The notes: generated by a model not told the origin, from the letters alone. Counted from the first letter of the stretch, positions 1 to 8,664 are shown. The stretch is 64,000 bases of DNA from a bacterium (GCA_021811185.1 JAJZPL010000010.1:35002-99001), one strand, 5' to 3'. Numbers and translations are program-made.

Positions 1-380
1 ATAAGAAAGTTTACCGCGGCATCCTGGCCGCCAACCTGGGCATCCCCGCGGAGAACGTGCGCGACCTGTTCGGCATGGTGGAGCACGGCGTGCCGTACGT
101 GGACTGCAGGCTGGGGAATTTCCATATCCCTAACTACGGCCGCGTGATAGCGCGCCACCCGGGCACGCTCGCCCCGCTTGGCTACGGCAAGAAGGGGCTG
201 CTGCAGTTCATTACCCCTTATCTCACCAGTTATCCCTCGCTTTCGGTGCTGTCGTCGGACTTCGGGCTGGTGCGCGAGCGCTGCTCCTGCGGCCTGGCGG
301 GCCCGGTGCTGGAGATCCACGGCCGCGCCGGAGTTAAAAAACTTAAGGGCTGCGCCATCAGCGCGGCGACCATGTTATGA
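1..380 (+). CDS. LuxE-like acyl-protein synthetase, C-terminal part (5' truncated by window edge)
   Basis: The reading frame is open from the first complete codon at position 3 and ends at TGA 378-380, so the N-terminal part lies outside the window. The visible end carries a Cys pair (RCSCGLAGP) followed by LEIHGRAG and LKGCAI. This is the usual C-terminal signature of the LuxE / acyl-protein synthetase branch of adenylate-forming enzymes. LuxE activates a fatty acid with ATP and holds it as a thioester for the LuxC reductase. The stop overlaps the start of the next gene by 4 bp (ATGA), and that gene encodes a LuxC-type reductase, so the pairing supports the call. The substrate cannot be read from the sequence, and the catalytic Ser/Cys region is not visible. 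Confidence 0.72.
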   Translation, partial: KKVYRGILAANLGIPAENVRDLFGMVEHGVPYVDCRLGNFHIPNYGRVIARHPGTLAPLGYGKKGLLQFITPYLTSYPSLSVLSSDFGLVRERCSCGLAGPVLEIHGRAGVKKLKGCAISAATML

Positions 381-3016
381 AAATACACAATACCTATTTG
401 TTCGGCAAGGTCTCGGACAAGGCCTCGTGGACGCCGGCGGAACTGGAAAAGGTGGGCCTGCAGGCGCAGGCCGCGCGCGAGCTGATGCGCGGCGTCTCCC
501 GCGATTATATCGCCGACACGCTTTCCAGGGCGGGGCGCATGTTCGAGAGAGGCGGCAAGTACCGCAAGGCCGCGCTGGCGCACCTGAAGCAGCATATCCC
601 CTTTTCGGAACCGGTGATCGACAAGAGCCTGGACATCATCCCCGAGATCCTGGACAAACAGGCCCTGATCAAGCGGATGAACATGGAGCTCTTTATCCCG
701 TACGCGCTGGAGGCCCCGGTAGAGCGGCGCGGCTACGACGGGCTGGTTAGGGCGCTGCCGAAAGGCGTGGTGCTGCACGTGGGCGCCGGCAACGTGTTCC
801 TGGGCATCCTGGACTCGCTGGTGATAGGGTTCCTGACGAAGAACGTGAACATCATAAAGCTTTCGTCGTCGGGCTCCAGCTTCCTGAACCTTTTCATGGA
901 CGCGCTTAAGGAAGCGGACGGTAAAGGCGTGCTGGCCAGCTCCGCCGCCATCGTCAGCTGGAAGGGCGGCAGCCAGGGCCTGGAAGAGGCCGCGCTGAAG
1001 CACGTTAACGCCGTGTTCGTGTGGGGCGGCTACGAGGCCGTGCAGGCCTACAGGAAGATCGCCCCCATAGACGTGCGGGTGGAGGGCTTCGGCCCCAAGA
1101 CCAGCGTGGGCGTGGTCTTCGACAGCTGCATAGAATACGAAGGCATGGACAACGTGGCCCGCCGGGCGGCGCTGGACGCCTCGCTGTGGGACCAGGCGGC
1201 CTGCTCCTCGCTGCATACGCTTTACATCGTGGCGCCCAGGCTCAAGCACAAGGCGCTGGCTTCCGATTTCCTGAAGTTCGCGGCCAGGCATTTCGCCGAC
1301 CTGGCTAAAGAACTGCCGCAGGGCAAGCTCTCGCCCGACGAAGAGGTGGAGATCACCCGCGCCCGGGAACTGGCCCGCGTGGATATGGCGCTGGGGAACG
1401 CGGCTTACGTGAGCTCCGCGCCCACCACGCATTGGACCGTTATTTACGAGAAGGACACGGCGTACCGGGTCTCGCCGCTGAACCGCGTGCTGTACGTGAA
1501 GACGGTGGAAACCATAGAGCAGGTGAAAGAACTGCTGCTGCCGATGCGCGGCTATATCCAGACCGTGGGCGTGGGCGGCTCGATCGAGCGCAAGAAGGTG
1601 CTGGAGACGCTGGCCCCGGCCGGTATAGCCAGGGTGGTCAAGCTGGGCAAGATGCTGGAGGAGGCCAACGGCTCACCGCACGACGGCATCTTTCCTATGA
1701 TGTCGCTGGTGAACTGGGTGCCGATAGAGGAGAAGCCCTCCCAGCTGGACCGCCTGAGCGAGCTGGTGGACCACGCCCGGACCCGCAGCCCGTTCTACGC
1801 CCGCCATTTCAAGGGCGTGCCCAGGATAATTTCGCTGGAGGATTTCCAGAGGGTGCCTTTCCTCGAAAAACACCACGTGCTGGAGAACACGCCGCCGGAC
1901 AGTTCCGACCTGCTCACTTCCAAGGTGCAGCGCGGCATCTTCTTCGCCAGCGGCGGTTCTACCGGCCAGCCGAAATACGTTTTTTACGACCAGCACGAGT
2001 ACGACCATACCTGCCGGATGCTGGCCTTCGCGATGGAGGCGGCCGGCCTCAACGAGAAGGACGTCATCGCGAACCTATTCGTGGCGGGCAACCTCTGGTC
2101 CAGCTGGCTGTCGGTGGAAAAGGCCATCGCCTACACCAAGGCCATCTCGGTGCCGGTGGGCAGCAACCTGCCGCTGGAGAACATCGCAGGCTACCTGGAG
2201 GACTTCCAGGTGACGGCCGTAGTGGGGCTGCCGTCCTTCCTGGTTAAACTGGCCGAGTTCGTAAAGGCGAACAAGAAATACAGGGTGGGCATCAAGAGGA
2301 TCTTCTACGGCGGGGAGTACGTGGGCGAGGAGATGGTGAAGTTCTTCAAGGACGTGTTCCCCGGGGTGGACGTGCGCTCGGCGGGCTACGCTACGGCGGA
2401 CGCCGGGGTGCTGGGGTTCCAGTGCCCCGCCTGCGTGAAGGGGCAGCACCATTTGTTCGCGCACAGCCAGTTCATAGAGTTCGTGGACCAGGATACTTTC
2501 AAGCCGGTGGAGAAGGGCGAGATAGGCGAGCTGGTGGTTACGGGGCTTTCCAAGAAGCACATGCCCATCATCCGCTACCGGGTGGGCGACCTCGGGCGCT
2601 GGATAAAAAAAACCTGCGCCTGCGGCAGGAAGGAGCCGCTGTTCGAGATCCTCGGGCGCTGCGACGACCGCATCCACGTCGGCGGGGCGCATTTGTTCGT
2701 GAACGACATTCAGAACGCGCTGGGCAAGGTGCCCGACCTGAGTTTTAACTTCCAGGTGCTCATCGACAAGAAGGGCCACCGCGATACGCTCAAGATCCGC
2801 GTGGAGGTGAAGGATGAGGCGGCGCTGGCCAGGGCGGGAGAACTGGCGGACCTGCTGTGGCGCGAAGTGGAAGGCCACTGCGAGGACCTGCACGAGAGCG
2901 TGCGCATGAAGTGGCTGGACAAGCCCGAGATCGAGGTGCTGAAGCCCAACGCCATCGAGCGCGTTCAGCGCACCGGTAAGATCCGCAAGGTCATAGACAA
3001 GAGAGTGAAGGTATAA
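377..3016 (+). CDS. LuxC-type acyl-CoA reductase fused to PaaK-like adenylate-forming domain
   Basis: This 879-residue protein has two parts. Residues about 1-445 resemble LuxC acyl-CoA/acyl-ACP reductase: an aldehyde-dehydrogenase-like fold with LHVGAGNVFLG and a probable nucleophile C276 in DQAACSSLHTL. Residues about 454-879 resemble phenylacetate-CoA ligase / LuxE-type adenylating enzymes: FFASGGSTGQPKYVFY near 521, then a Cys cluster, RYRVGDLG, and GRCDDRIHVGGAHLF. LuxC reduces an activated acyl group to an aldehyde with NADPH, and PaaK-type domains form the acyl-adenylate or acyl-CoA. The fusion would let one polypeptide activate a carboxylate and reduce it. The start overlaps the upstream LuxE-like stop, so the two are co-translated. 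Ordinary LuxC is about 480 residues, so the fusion is unusual. The substrate is unknown. Confidence 0.82.
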   Translation: MKIHNTYLFGKVSDKASWTPAELEKVGLQAQAARELMRGVSRDYIADTLSRAGRMFERGGKYRKAALAHLKQHIPFSEPVIDKSLDIIPEILDKQALIKRMNMELFIPYALEAPVERRGYDGLVRALPKGVVLHVGAGNVFLGILDSLVIGFLTKNVNIIKLSSSGSSFLNLFMDALKEADGKGVLASSAAIVSWKGGSQGLEEAALKHVNAVFVWGGYEAVQAYRKIAPIDVRVEGFGPKTSVGVVFDSCIEYEGMDNVARRAALDASLWDQAACSSLHTLYIVAPRLKHKALASDFLKFAARHFADLAKELPQGKLSPDEEVEITRARELARVDMALGNAAYVSSAPTTHWTVIYEKDTAYRVSPLNRVLYVKTVETIEQVKELLLPMRGYIQTVGVGGSIERKKVLETLAPAGIARVVKLGKMLEEANGSPHDGIFPMMSLVNWVPIEEKPSQLDRLSELVDHARTRSPFYARHFKGVPRIISLEDFQRVPFLEKHHVLENTPPDSSDLLTSKVQRGIFFASGGSTGQPKYVFYDQHEYDHTCRMLAFAMEAAGLNEKDVIANLFVAGNLWSSWLSVEKAIAYTKAISVPVGSNLPLENIAGYLEDFQVTAVVGLPSFLVKLAEFVKANKKYRVGIKRIFYGGEYVGEEMVKFFKDVFPGVDVRSAGYATADAGVLGFQCPACVKGQHHLFAHSQFIEFVDQDTFKPVEKGEIGELVVTGLSKKHMPIIRYRVGDLGRWIKKTCACGRKEPLFEILGRCDDRIHVGGAHLFVNDIQNALGKVPDLSFNFQVLIDKKGHRDTLKIRVEVKDEAALARAGELADLLWREVEGHCEDLHESVRMKWLDKPEIEVLKPNAIERVQRTGKIRKVIDKRVKV

Positions 3017-3038
3017 CTCGGTCAACAAGGAAAACAAC

Positions 3039-4724
3039 ATGGCTAAACACCTGATCACGAGCGCGCTGCCTTATGCCAACGGGCCCATACACTTCGGGCA
3101 TATCGCCGGGGCTTACCTGCCGGCCGACATCTACAACCGGTTCCTCCGGCAGAAGGGGGAAGAGGTGATCTACATCTGCGGCACCGACGAGTACGGCGTG
3201 GCCATCACCATCAACGCCGAGAAGGCCGGAGTGCCGTACAAGGAGTACGTCGACAAGAACCACGCGCTGATCAAGGCGTTCTTCGACAAGCTGAACATCC
3301 GCTTCGACCATTTCTCCCGGACCACCATCCCCGAGCACGCGGCCCTGGCGCAGGAGTTCTTCCTGGCGCTGCACGAGAAAGGCCACATCAAGCCCGCGGT
3401 GGAGGCGCAGTTCTTCTGCGTTACCTGCAACCGCTTCCTGGCGGACCGCTACGTGTCCGGCACCTGCCCCAAGTGCGGCGCCGCCAACGTGCGCGGCGAC
3501 GAGTGCACCAAGTGCGGCGAGTGGCTGGACCCGTCCAAGATCGTCAACCCGTCGTGCAAAGTCTGCGGCAAGACGCCGGAGATCCGCCAGACCACGCAGT
3601 ACTTCCTGGACCTGAAGGCCTTCGCGCCCAGGCTGAAGGAATGGCTGGAGAGCAAGAAGGACTGGAAGCCCAACGTGAAGAACAAGGCCCTCTCCCTTAT
3701 TGAGGAAGGCCTGGTGGAGCGCGCCATCACCCGCGACATCTCCTGGGGCGTGCCGGTGCCGCTCGAGGAGGCCAAGGGCAAGGTGCTCTACGTGTGGTTC
3801 GACGCCCCGATAGGCTACATCTCCGCCACGATGGAATGGGCGAAGCTCGCCGGCAAGCCGGAAGCCTGGAAGGACTGGTGGCTGGACAAAGATACCAAGC
3901 TCGTGCACTTCATCGGCAAAGACAACATCATCTTCCACACCATCGTCTGGCCCGCCATGCTGATGGGCCAGGACAAGCAGTACATCATCCCCGACAACGT
4001 GCCCGGCAACGAGTTCTACAACCTGGAGGGCCGGCAGTTCTCCAAGTCCGACGGCTGGTACATAGACACCGAGGACTTCTTCTCCAAGTACGGAGTGGAC
4101 GCGCTGCGCTACGCCATCGCCTCCAACGGGCCGGAGACCTCCGACTCGCAGTTCACCTGGGAGGATTTTCAGGGCCGCAACAACGAGCTGGCCGACTCCC
4201 TTGGCAACCTGGTCAACCGCTGTTTCTCGTTCATGAAGAAGAACTTCGAGGGAAAGATTCCGGCGATAGCTTCGGAACTTACCGCCGAGGACAAGGCGCT
4301 GCTGGACAGCTTCGCGCCGGCTTTCGACGAGGTAGGCAAGTCCTACTCTGCCTACCGCGTGCGGCAAGCGGTGTCTCAGGCTATGGCGCTGGGCCATGCC
4401 GCCAACAAGTACGTGAACGACACCGCCCCCTGGAAGCTCAGGAAGACGGACCTGGCGCGCTGCGGCACCGTGCTGAACGTGGCCTCGCGGGCCATCATCA
4501 GCGTGGCGATACTTATGTATCCCGTAATTCCGGATACGGCGCTGAAGATCCTGGAGAAGGCCGGCCTTAAGCCCGACGGCAAGGCCCCTGAGTTCAAGCC
4601 CTTCGCCGGCGACCTTAACAATATGCCGCTGGGCGCGGACGACACGCTGCTCTTCGCCAAGATCATGGACGACCAGATCAAGCTGGAAGTAGAGAAACTG
4701 AAAGCGTCAGAAAAGCCCGCATAA
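3039..4724 (+). CDS. metG: Methionine--tRNA ligase
   Basis: Class I aminoacyl-tRNA synthetase of 561 residues that charges tRNA-Met with methionine in the cytoplasm. Visible marks are the HIGH-type motif HFGH at residues 18-21, a connective-peptide zinc region with repeated CxxC pairs (CVTC, CPKC, CTKC, CKVC), the tryptophan- and aspartate-rich active site YVWFDAPIGYIS, and the KMSKS equivalent FSKS near residue 334. The alpha-helical anticodon-binding domain follows, with a conserved NDTAPWKL. No C-terminal tRNA-binding (EMAP-like) extension is present, which matches the short MetRS type. ATG 3039 follows an AAGGAA sequence. The gene is 22 bp downstream of the LuxC fusion and is followed by a strong terminator. 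Confidence 0.96.
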   Translation: MAKHLITSALPYANGPIHFGHIAGAYLPADIYNRFLRQKGEEVIYICGTDEYGVAITINAEKAGVPYKEYVDKNHALIKAFFDKLNIRFDHFSRTTIPEHAALAQEFFLALHEKGHIKPAVEAQFFCVTCNRFLADRYVSGTCPKCGAANVRGDECTKCGEWLDPSKIVNPSCKVCGKTPEIRQTTQYFLDLKAFAPRLKEWLESKKDWKPNVKNKALSLIEEGLVERAITRDISWGVPVPLEEAKGKVLYVWFDAPIGYISATMEWAKLAGKPEAWKDWWLDKDTKLVHFIGKDNIIFHTIVWPAMLMGQDKQYIIPDNVPGNEFYNLEGRQFSKSDGWYIDTEDFFSKYGVDALRYAIASNGPETSDSQFTWEDFQGRNNELADSLGNLVNRCFSFMKKNFEGKIPAIASELTAEDKALLDSFAPAFDEVGKSYSAYRVRQAVSQAMALGHAANKYVNDTAPWKLRKTDLARCGTVLNVASRAIISVAILMYPVIPDTALKILEKAGLKPDGKAPEFKPFAGDLNNMPLGADDTLLFAKIMDDQIKLEVEKLKASEKPA

Positions 4725-4741
4725 GTTTAAGGCCGGGAAAA

Positions 4742-4778
4742 GGACAGGCTGCTTAAAAAAGCAGCCTGTCCCTTTTTT
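4742..4778 (+). terminator. Rho-independent terminator after metG
   Basis: Perfect 11-bp stem (4742-4752 with 4761-4771) around an A-rich loop, followed by CTTTTTT. An A-run in the loop and T-run on the other side also make it usable from the minus strand, where the membrane glycosyltransferase gene ends at 4849. Its arms read GGGACAGGCTGCTT on the minus strand, which resembles the palindrome at 23574. Confidence 0.9.
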
Positions 4779-4848
4779 GCCGCCGACCCTATCTCGGCTA
4801 ATTCAAGCGATAACCGCGCTTATGTTCCCTGCAGATTTATCCGGCATC

Positions 4849-6090
4849 TTAAATTCCTGCTGCGTCCCGCCTGAGATTTCCGACACCATTTTTAATTTTA
4901 AGCGCCAACCACGATCCCGTAGCCAGCCAGGCGGAGAGCGAAAACAGTGTGGAGAATTTCCAGAACAAATTCTCTCCGATAAGCGCGGTGCAGCGGGAGT
5001 AAAGGGCCGGGGAATAAAGACCCATGTACAGGCACCCCATCCAAAGCGTGCAGAAGGCGGCGTAAGCCGCGTATATCCTTTCCGGACGCTGCGCCCTGGT
5101 GACAAGAGCGAACGGGACTGGCCAGATAAGATATTGGCTGCCGAAGCCGGAGGTGAAGGTTAAAAGGCCCAGGAAAGCGATGATTATGTCGTCAATAAGC
5201 CGTGTCCGTCCGCGTGAACACTGGTAATAAACCGCTAAAAGCGCCAGCAGGAGATACTTTCCGAAGCGGTTTCCCTGTTCATAAAGCCACTGGAATAAAC
5301 TCAGGGAGAAGTGCTTTTTTAGTATCGTCAAGACAAGCATGTATCCCCAGTAACCGAATTTGGGCGCATAGCCTAGCACGCTTTTGAGGAAAAGCCCTGG
5401 CGCCGCCAAGAAGTAAGGCAGGCTGAAAGCCGTGATGGGAAGCAGCGAGAGTGCAAGATAATGGAACCGGTCTTTAAGGGTTTTTTCGCGGAAAAGGAAG
5501 AAGGGAAGAAGTATTATCGGATAGTTTTTTGCTGCGATGGCCGCTCCCAGGAAAAGAGCAGAAAAGGTCTTGTCGCGCGCGTCTTGAGCAAATTCAAAAT
5601 AATACCAGGCCGCCAGGCAGAACATTATGACCATCGGGTCAAGCTGGCCATGAACGGATGTTACGAAGAAAGAAACCGGGTTCGCCGCGTAGAGCAGCGC
5701 GGCTTTAAAAGCCGAGACCCTGTCGGACTTGAGCCGTAAGACGGCGGAAAAGATGATAGCCGTAATGACGCAGTCGGAAATAATGGAGGGAACTTTTATC
5801 ATTCCCCAGAACGGTAGTCCGGCGGCCCCTGATAAGAACCTGAACGGCCACAACAGCCACGGGATGAAAGGGGAATAATTGCTCGGCAGGCGGCTGTAGA
5901 AATGCAGCAGTTCGCCGTTGAACAGTGCCCCTGGAAGAGCGAAGATATTGGTAACGTCCGAGGTTCCGTAAACGAGGAACGCCGCCGGAACCCGTAAAAT
6001 CAGGCAAAGACCCACGGCTGTCAAGATCAGGCGGCTAGTCGGCCAGGTGCGCAGCGCTAAATGCATTATCCCCCATTTCCCGTTCGGCAT
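4849..6090 (-). CDS. Polytopic GT-C-type glycosyltransferase (DUF2029/PIG-M-like)
   Basis: A 413-residue integral membrane protein with about ten hydrophobic segments. It has the layout of GT-C glycosyltransferases that use polyprenyl-phosphate sugars: an acidic residue in the first periplasmic loop (YGTSDVTN) and the loop motif HGQLDP near residue 147, seen in PIG-M/DUF2029-like mannosyltransferases. I chose ATG at 6090 because GGAAGAAAG lies just upstream; an in-frame TTG at 6108 lacks such a site. The gene is monocistronic and convergent with metG. Its base composition is visibly more AT-rich than its neighbours, with many A/T third positions, which suggests recent acquisition or relaxed codon selection. 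The sugar donor and acceptor are unknown. Confidence 0.68.
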   Translation of the reverse strand: MPNGKWGIMHLALRTWPTSRLILTAVGLCLILRVPAAFLVYGTSDVTNIFALPGALFNGELLHFYSRLPSNYSPFIPWLLWPFRFLSGAAGLPFWGMIKVPSIISDCVITAIIFSAVLRLKSDRVSAFKAALLYAANPVSFFVTSVHGQLDPMVIMFCLAAWYYFEFAQDARDKTFSALFLGAAIAAKNYPIILLPFFLFREKTLKDRFHYLALSLLPITAFSLPYFLAAPGLFLKSVLGYAPKFGYWGYMLVLTILKKHFSLSLFQWLYEQGNRFGKYLLLALLAVYYQCSRGRTRLIDDIIIAFLGLLTFTSGFGSQYLIWPVPFALVTRAQRPERIYAAYAAFCTLWMGCLYMGLYSPALYSRCTALIGENLFWKFSTLFSLSAWLATGSWLALKIKNGVGNLRRDAAGI

Positions 6091-6363
6091 AATTGTTCTT
6101 TCTTCCAAAGGTTATTGCTAAATTCCCTGCAGCTAGAATAGTAATTGTATATTAATTGAAAATGGTTATTTTAAAATGCCGGCTGAAAGCCGGCGGGTTA
6201 ATAGCGACGTTTAAAAAGCTCACTCGGGGTGAAAAGAGGAAAATCTCCAAGGAACTCCCGATAGCCGCTCTTATGTTTTCTGAGAAGTGAACTTTTTGGC
6301 GGGAGGGGGTACTAATTAGCAAGCGGGTGCGAACGATATGCGGATTATTAAAGGAGAAAAGTT
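6091..6363. other. AT-rich divergent intergenic region with small hairpin
   Basis: This 273-bp gap lies between divergent genes. It contains a perfect 7-bp hairpin (6178-6184 with 6185-6187 as loop and 6188-6194) that lacks a good T-run on the plus strand, and several AT-rich tracts that could hold promoters for both genes. I see no open reading frame or recognisable riboswitch. Confidence 0.4.
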
Positions 6364-6840
6364 ATGAAAACTATCAAATTGGTCCTTTTAGCGGCGGTTA
6401 TGACGCTGTGCGCGGCGGCGGCGAAGGCGGAAGAGCTGAACATGAAGGTGCCTCCCGGCTACCGGGCCACCGTGGTACAGGCCGACAAGGCCGAGTTCCT
6501 GTTCATCAAGCCCGGCGACAGGCTGGACATGCTGGTCACCTTCGACGCGGTGATGAAGGACAATTCCAAGGAAAAAGTAACAGCCAGCATCCTGCAGAAC
6601 GTGCTGGTGCTGGACACGGTGAGCAAGGACGGGGTCAACGCCGTCGTGCTGGCGCTCAATCCCAACGAAGCCCAGTACGCCATGCTTTCCCTGGGCTACC
6701 AGGTCCACTTCACCATCCGCGGCAAAGGAGACACCGAGCTGCACCCGATGGAGATAGCCAGCTTCAAGCGCCTGCTCCGCGGCGATTCCGACGAGAAGCC
6801 CGCTAAAAAGGAAGACCCCGCCAAGCCCGCCGACAAATAA
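6364..6840 (+). CDS. Exported RcpC/CpaB-domain protein (Flp pilus assembly-like)
   Basis: A 158-residue protein with an N-terminal signal peptide (hydrophobic about 5-20, cleavage after AKA). A domain follows that resembles the C-terminal RcpC/CpaB domain: PGDRLDMLVTFD, then ILQNVLVLDTV, then VVLALNPNEAQYAMLSLGYQVHFTIRG in two pieces. CpaB normally pairs this with an SAF domain and acts in the periplasm in assembly of Flp/Tad pili. Here the SAF part is absent and no other tad gene is nearby, so it may be a stand-alone adaptor. The tail is rich in Lys, Pro and Ala. ATG 6364 follows AAAGGAGAAAAGTT, a good ribosome site. A terminator follows directly. Confidence 0.62.
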   Translation: MKTIKLVLLAAVMTLCAAAAKAEELNMKVPPGYRATVVQADKAEFLFIKPGDRLDMLVTFDAVMKDNSKEKVTASILQNVLVLDTVSKDGVNAVVLALNPNEAQYAMLSLGYQVHFTIRGKGDTELHPMEIASFKRLLRGDSDEKPAKKEDPAKPADK

Positions 6841-6858
6841 GGCGGCGGTTAAAATGAA

Positions 6859-6883
6859 AAGGCCCGGGCAGCCGGGCCTTTTT
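6859..6883 (+). terminator. Rho-independent terminator
   Basis: A 9-bp stem, 6859-6867 paired with 6872-6880, has a GCAG loop and ends in a run of five T, 19 bp after the CpaB-like stop codon. Confidence 0.85.
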
Positions 6884-6897
6884 CATCGCCGAAGTGG

Positions 6898-6903
6898 TAA
6901 AAT
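6898..6903 (+). promoter_or_regulatory. -10-like TAAAAT six nt before start codon (leaderless)
   Basis: TAAAAT is followed by exactly six bases and then ATG 6910. There is no Shine-Dalgarno sequence between them and the preceding terminator ends at 6883, so a transcript would begin at or next to the start codon. No good -35 is seen. Confidence 0.45.
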
Positions 6904-6909
6904 AGATGC

Positions 6910-7368
6910 ATGATAGTTACCGACCTTGAACACGCCGGCAAACAATTGCCGTCTTCGCCAGCGTTCCGGAAGGCTCTCGCTTTCCTGCGCCGCGGGGACC
7001 TGGCGGCCCTGCCCGACGGCAGGTATGAGATAGACGGCGAAAGGGTGTTCGCCATGGCGCAGCGTTATGAGACTCTCGCGCAGGCCGAACCCCGGTTCGA
7101 AGCCCACCGCAAATATATAGACGTGCAGTTCATGGCGGCCGGCTCCGAAGTGATAGGCTGGGCGCACGTTTCCGCGCTGGCTGTAACGGAAGTTTACGAC
7201 GCTGAAAAAGACGTCTGTTTCGGCCCGGTGAAGACCGGGCTTTGGACGCCTGTCCGCCTGGGGGCGGGGCAGCTGGCCGTGCTTTATCCCGAGGACGCGC
7301 ACGCGCCCAGGCTGGCGGCGGGGCTGCCCGCGCCGGTGGTAAAGGTAGTGGTCAAGGTGGCCGTTTAA
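6910..7368 (+). CDS. YhcH/YjgK/YiaL (DUF386) family protein
   Basis: A 152-residue cytoplasmic beta-barrel protein of the family that includes EbgC and YiaL. Conserved marks are RFEAHRKYIDVQ, a Glu-rich middle strand, and YPEDAHAPRL, which supply the His/Glu residues thought to bind a metal. Members are linked to sugar metabolism (sialic acid, ulosonate or beta-galactoside use), perhaps as anomerases or isomerases. No sugar operon surrounds this copy, so its substrate is open. The upstream region has no ribosome-binding site but has a -10-like box six bases before ATG. The next gene starts 42 bp downstream with its own ribosome site. Confidence 0.82.
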   Translation: MIVTDLEHAGKQLPSSPAFRKALAFLRRGDLAALPDGRYEIDGERVFAMAQRYETLAQAEPRFEAHRKYIDVQFMAAGSEVIGWAHVSALAVTEVYDAEKDVCFGPVKTGLWTPVRLGAGQLAVLYPEDAHAPRLAAGLPAPVVKVVVKVAV

Positions 7369-7410
7369 AATAAAATATAATTTAGCGAGACTTCTTACGG
7401 AGGATAAAAA

Positions 7411-8616
7411 ATGAGCGTGCTCTCTAAAATTCAACTGGAAAAATACGCGGACACCATGGTGTGGGGCCTCACTACCGCCCGCACCAAGCCTTTTAAGAAA
7501 TACGACAATATTCTGCTGCGCTGCGACCTGGAAGCGCGCGAACTGGGCGAACTGGTCCACCGCAGACTGGTGCAGCGCCGTTTTAACGTAGTGGTCAGCT
7601 TCCTGCCCAGCCCGGCCATAGAGAAGGATTTTTACCAGTTTTCCGACGATAAGCAGCGCGCCTTCCTGTCCTCCTGGGACAAGGAAATGTACAACAACCT
7701 CAACGGCTACGTCTTTATCCACGCGCCGGCCTCGCTGACGCACTTAAAGGACATCGACACCAGGCGCCAGTCGCAGGTGGCCATAGCCAAGAAGCCGCTG
7801 TTCAATATCCGCAACAAGCGCGAGGAGAGCGGCCAGTTCGCCTGGACTCTCTGCACCTACCCGACCGAAGAGCTCGCCCGGCAGGCGAAGCTTTCCGTGA
7901 AGGAATATGCTGCCCAGATCGCCAAGGCCTGCTATCTCGACGCCCCGGACCCCGTGAAGAAATGGGGCCAGGTCTACAAGCAGGTGACGGCCATAAAGAA
8001 ATGGCTGGGCTCCTTGAACATGGACGTGATCCGTACCGAGTCCGCGTCCATGGACCTGGAAGTGAAACTGGGCGAGAAGCGCCGCTTCCTTGGCATCAGC
8101 GGCCACAATATCCCGTCCTTCGAGATCTTTACCTCGCCCGACTGGCGCGGCACCCGCGGCACCTACTACGCCAACCTGCCGGCCTTCCGCGGCGGCAACT
8201 ACGTGGAGAAGATAAAGCTGGAGTTCAAGGACGGCCGCGCGGTGAAGATCGCGGCGGCGAAAGGCGACGAGTACGTCAAGAAGATCATGAACACCGACAA
8301 GGGCGCCTCGCAGCTGGGCGAGTACTCGCTCACCGACAAGCGCTTCTCTCGGATAGACAAGTTCATGGCCGACACGCTCTTCGACGAGAACCACGGCGGC
8401 AAACACGGCAACTGCCATGTGGCCATCGGCAACTCCTATACCGACACCTACACGGGCGACGTCTCCAAGCTCAACGAAGCGCTGAAGAAGAAGCTCGGCT
8501 ACAACGATTCCGCGGTGCACTGGGACCTGATCAATACCGAGGATAAGAAAGTGACGGCCACGCTGAAGAACGGCAAGCAGGTCACGATCTACGAAAAAGG
8601 GCAGTTCAAGTACTGA
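7411..8616 (+). CDS. M29-family aminopeptidase (AmpS/AmpT type)
   Basis: A 401-residue cytoplasmic metallo-aminopeptidase that removes N-terminal residues from peptides. M29 hallmarks are present: GHNIPSFEIFTSPD, carrying the first metal-binding Glu; a second acidic site in FDENHGGKHGNCHVAIGNSY, where the His and Tyr are expected at the metal and active site; and the terminal AVHWDLI, with the His-x-Asp pair. Length matches the family (about 400-415). ATG 7411 is preceded by ACGGAGGA. A clear terminator follows the stop. With the Yej-like peptide importer at 33015-39224 it could complete peptide use, though that link is inference. Confidence 0.92.
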   Translation: MSVLSKIQLEKYADTMVWGLTTARTKPFKKYDNILLRCDLEARELGELVHRRLVQRRFNVVVSFLPSPAIEKDFYQFSDDKQRAFLSSWDKEMYNNLNGYVFIHAPASLTHLKDIDTRRQSQVAIAKKPLFNIRNKREESGQFAWTLCTYPTEELARQAKLSVKEYAAQIAKACYLDAPDPVKKWGQVYKQVTAIKKWLGSLNMDVIRTESASMDLEVKLGEKRRFLGISGHNIPSFEIFTSPDWRGTRGTYYANLPAFRGGNYVEKIKLEFKDGRAVKIAAAKGDEYVKKIMNTDKGASQLGEYSLTDKRFSRIDKFMADTLFDENHGGKHGNCHVAIGNSYTDTYTGDVSKLNEALKKKLGYNDSAVHWDLINTEDKKVTATLKNGKQVTIYEKGQFKY

Positions 8617-8633
8617 GCCGCCCCCGCAGCCAG

Positions 8634-8664
8634 GAAAGCCGCCCGCGTGGCGGCTTTCTTATTT
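8634..8664 (+). terminator. Rho-independent terminator after M29 aminopeptidase
   Basis: A 10-bp stem, 8634-8643 paired with 8649-8658, with loop CGCGT and a following T-rich tail. It rules out the in-frame GTG at 8647 as start of the next gene. Confidence 0.82.

Noticed and set aside
6109..6363. Riboswitch upstream of the CpaB-like gene
   Set aside because: There is a small hairpin and AT-rich leader sequence, but no pattern of any known riboswitch class could be matched by eye.
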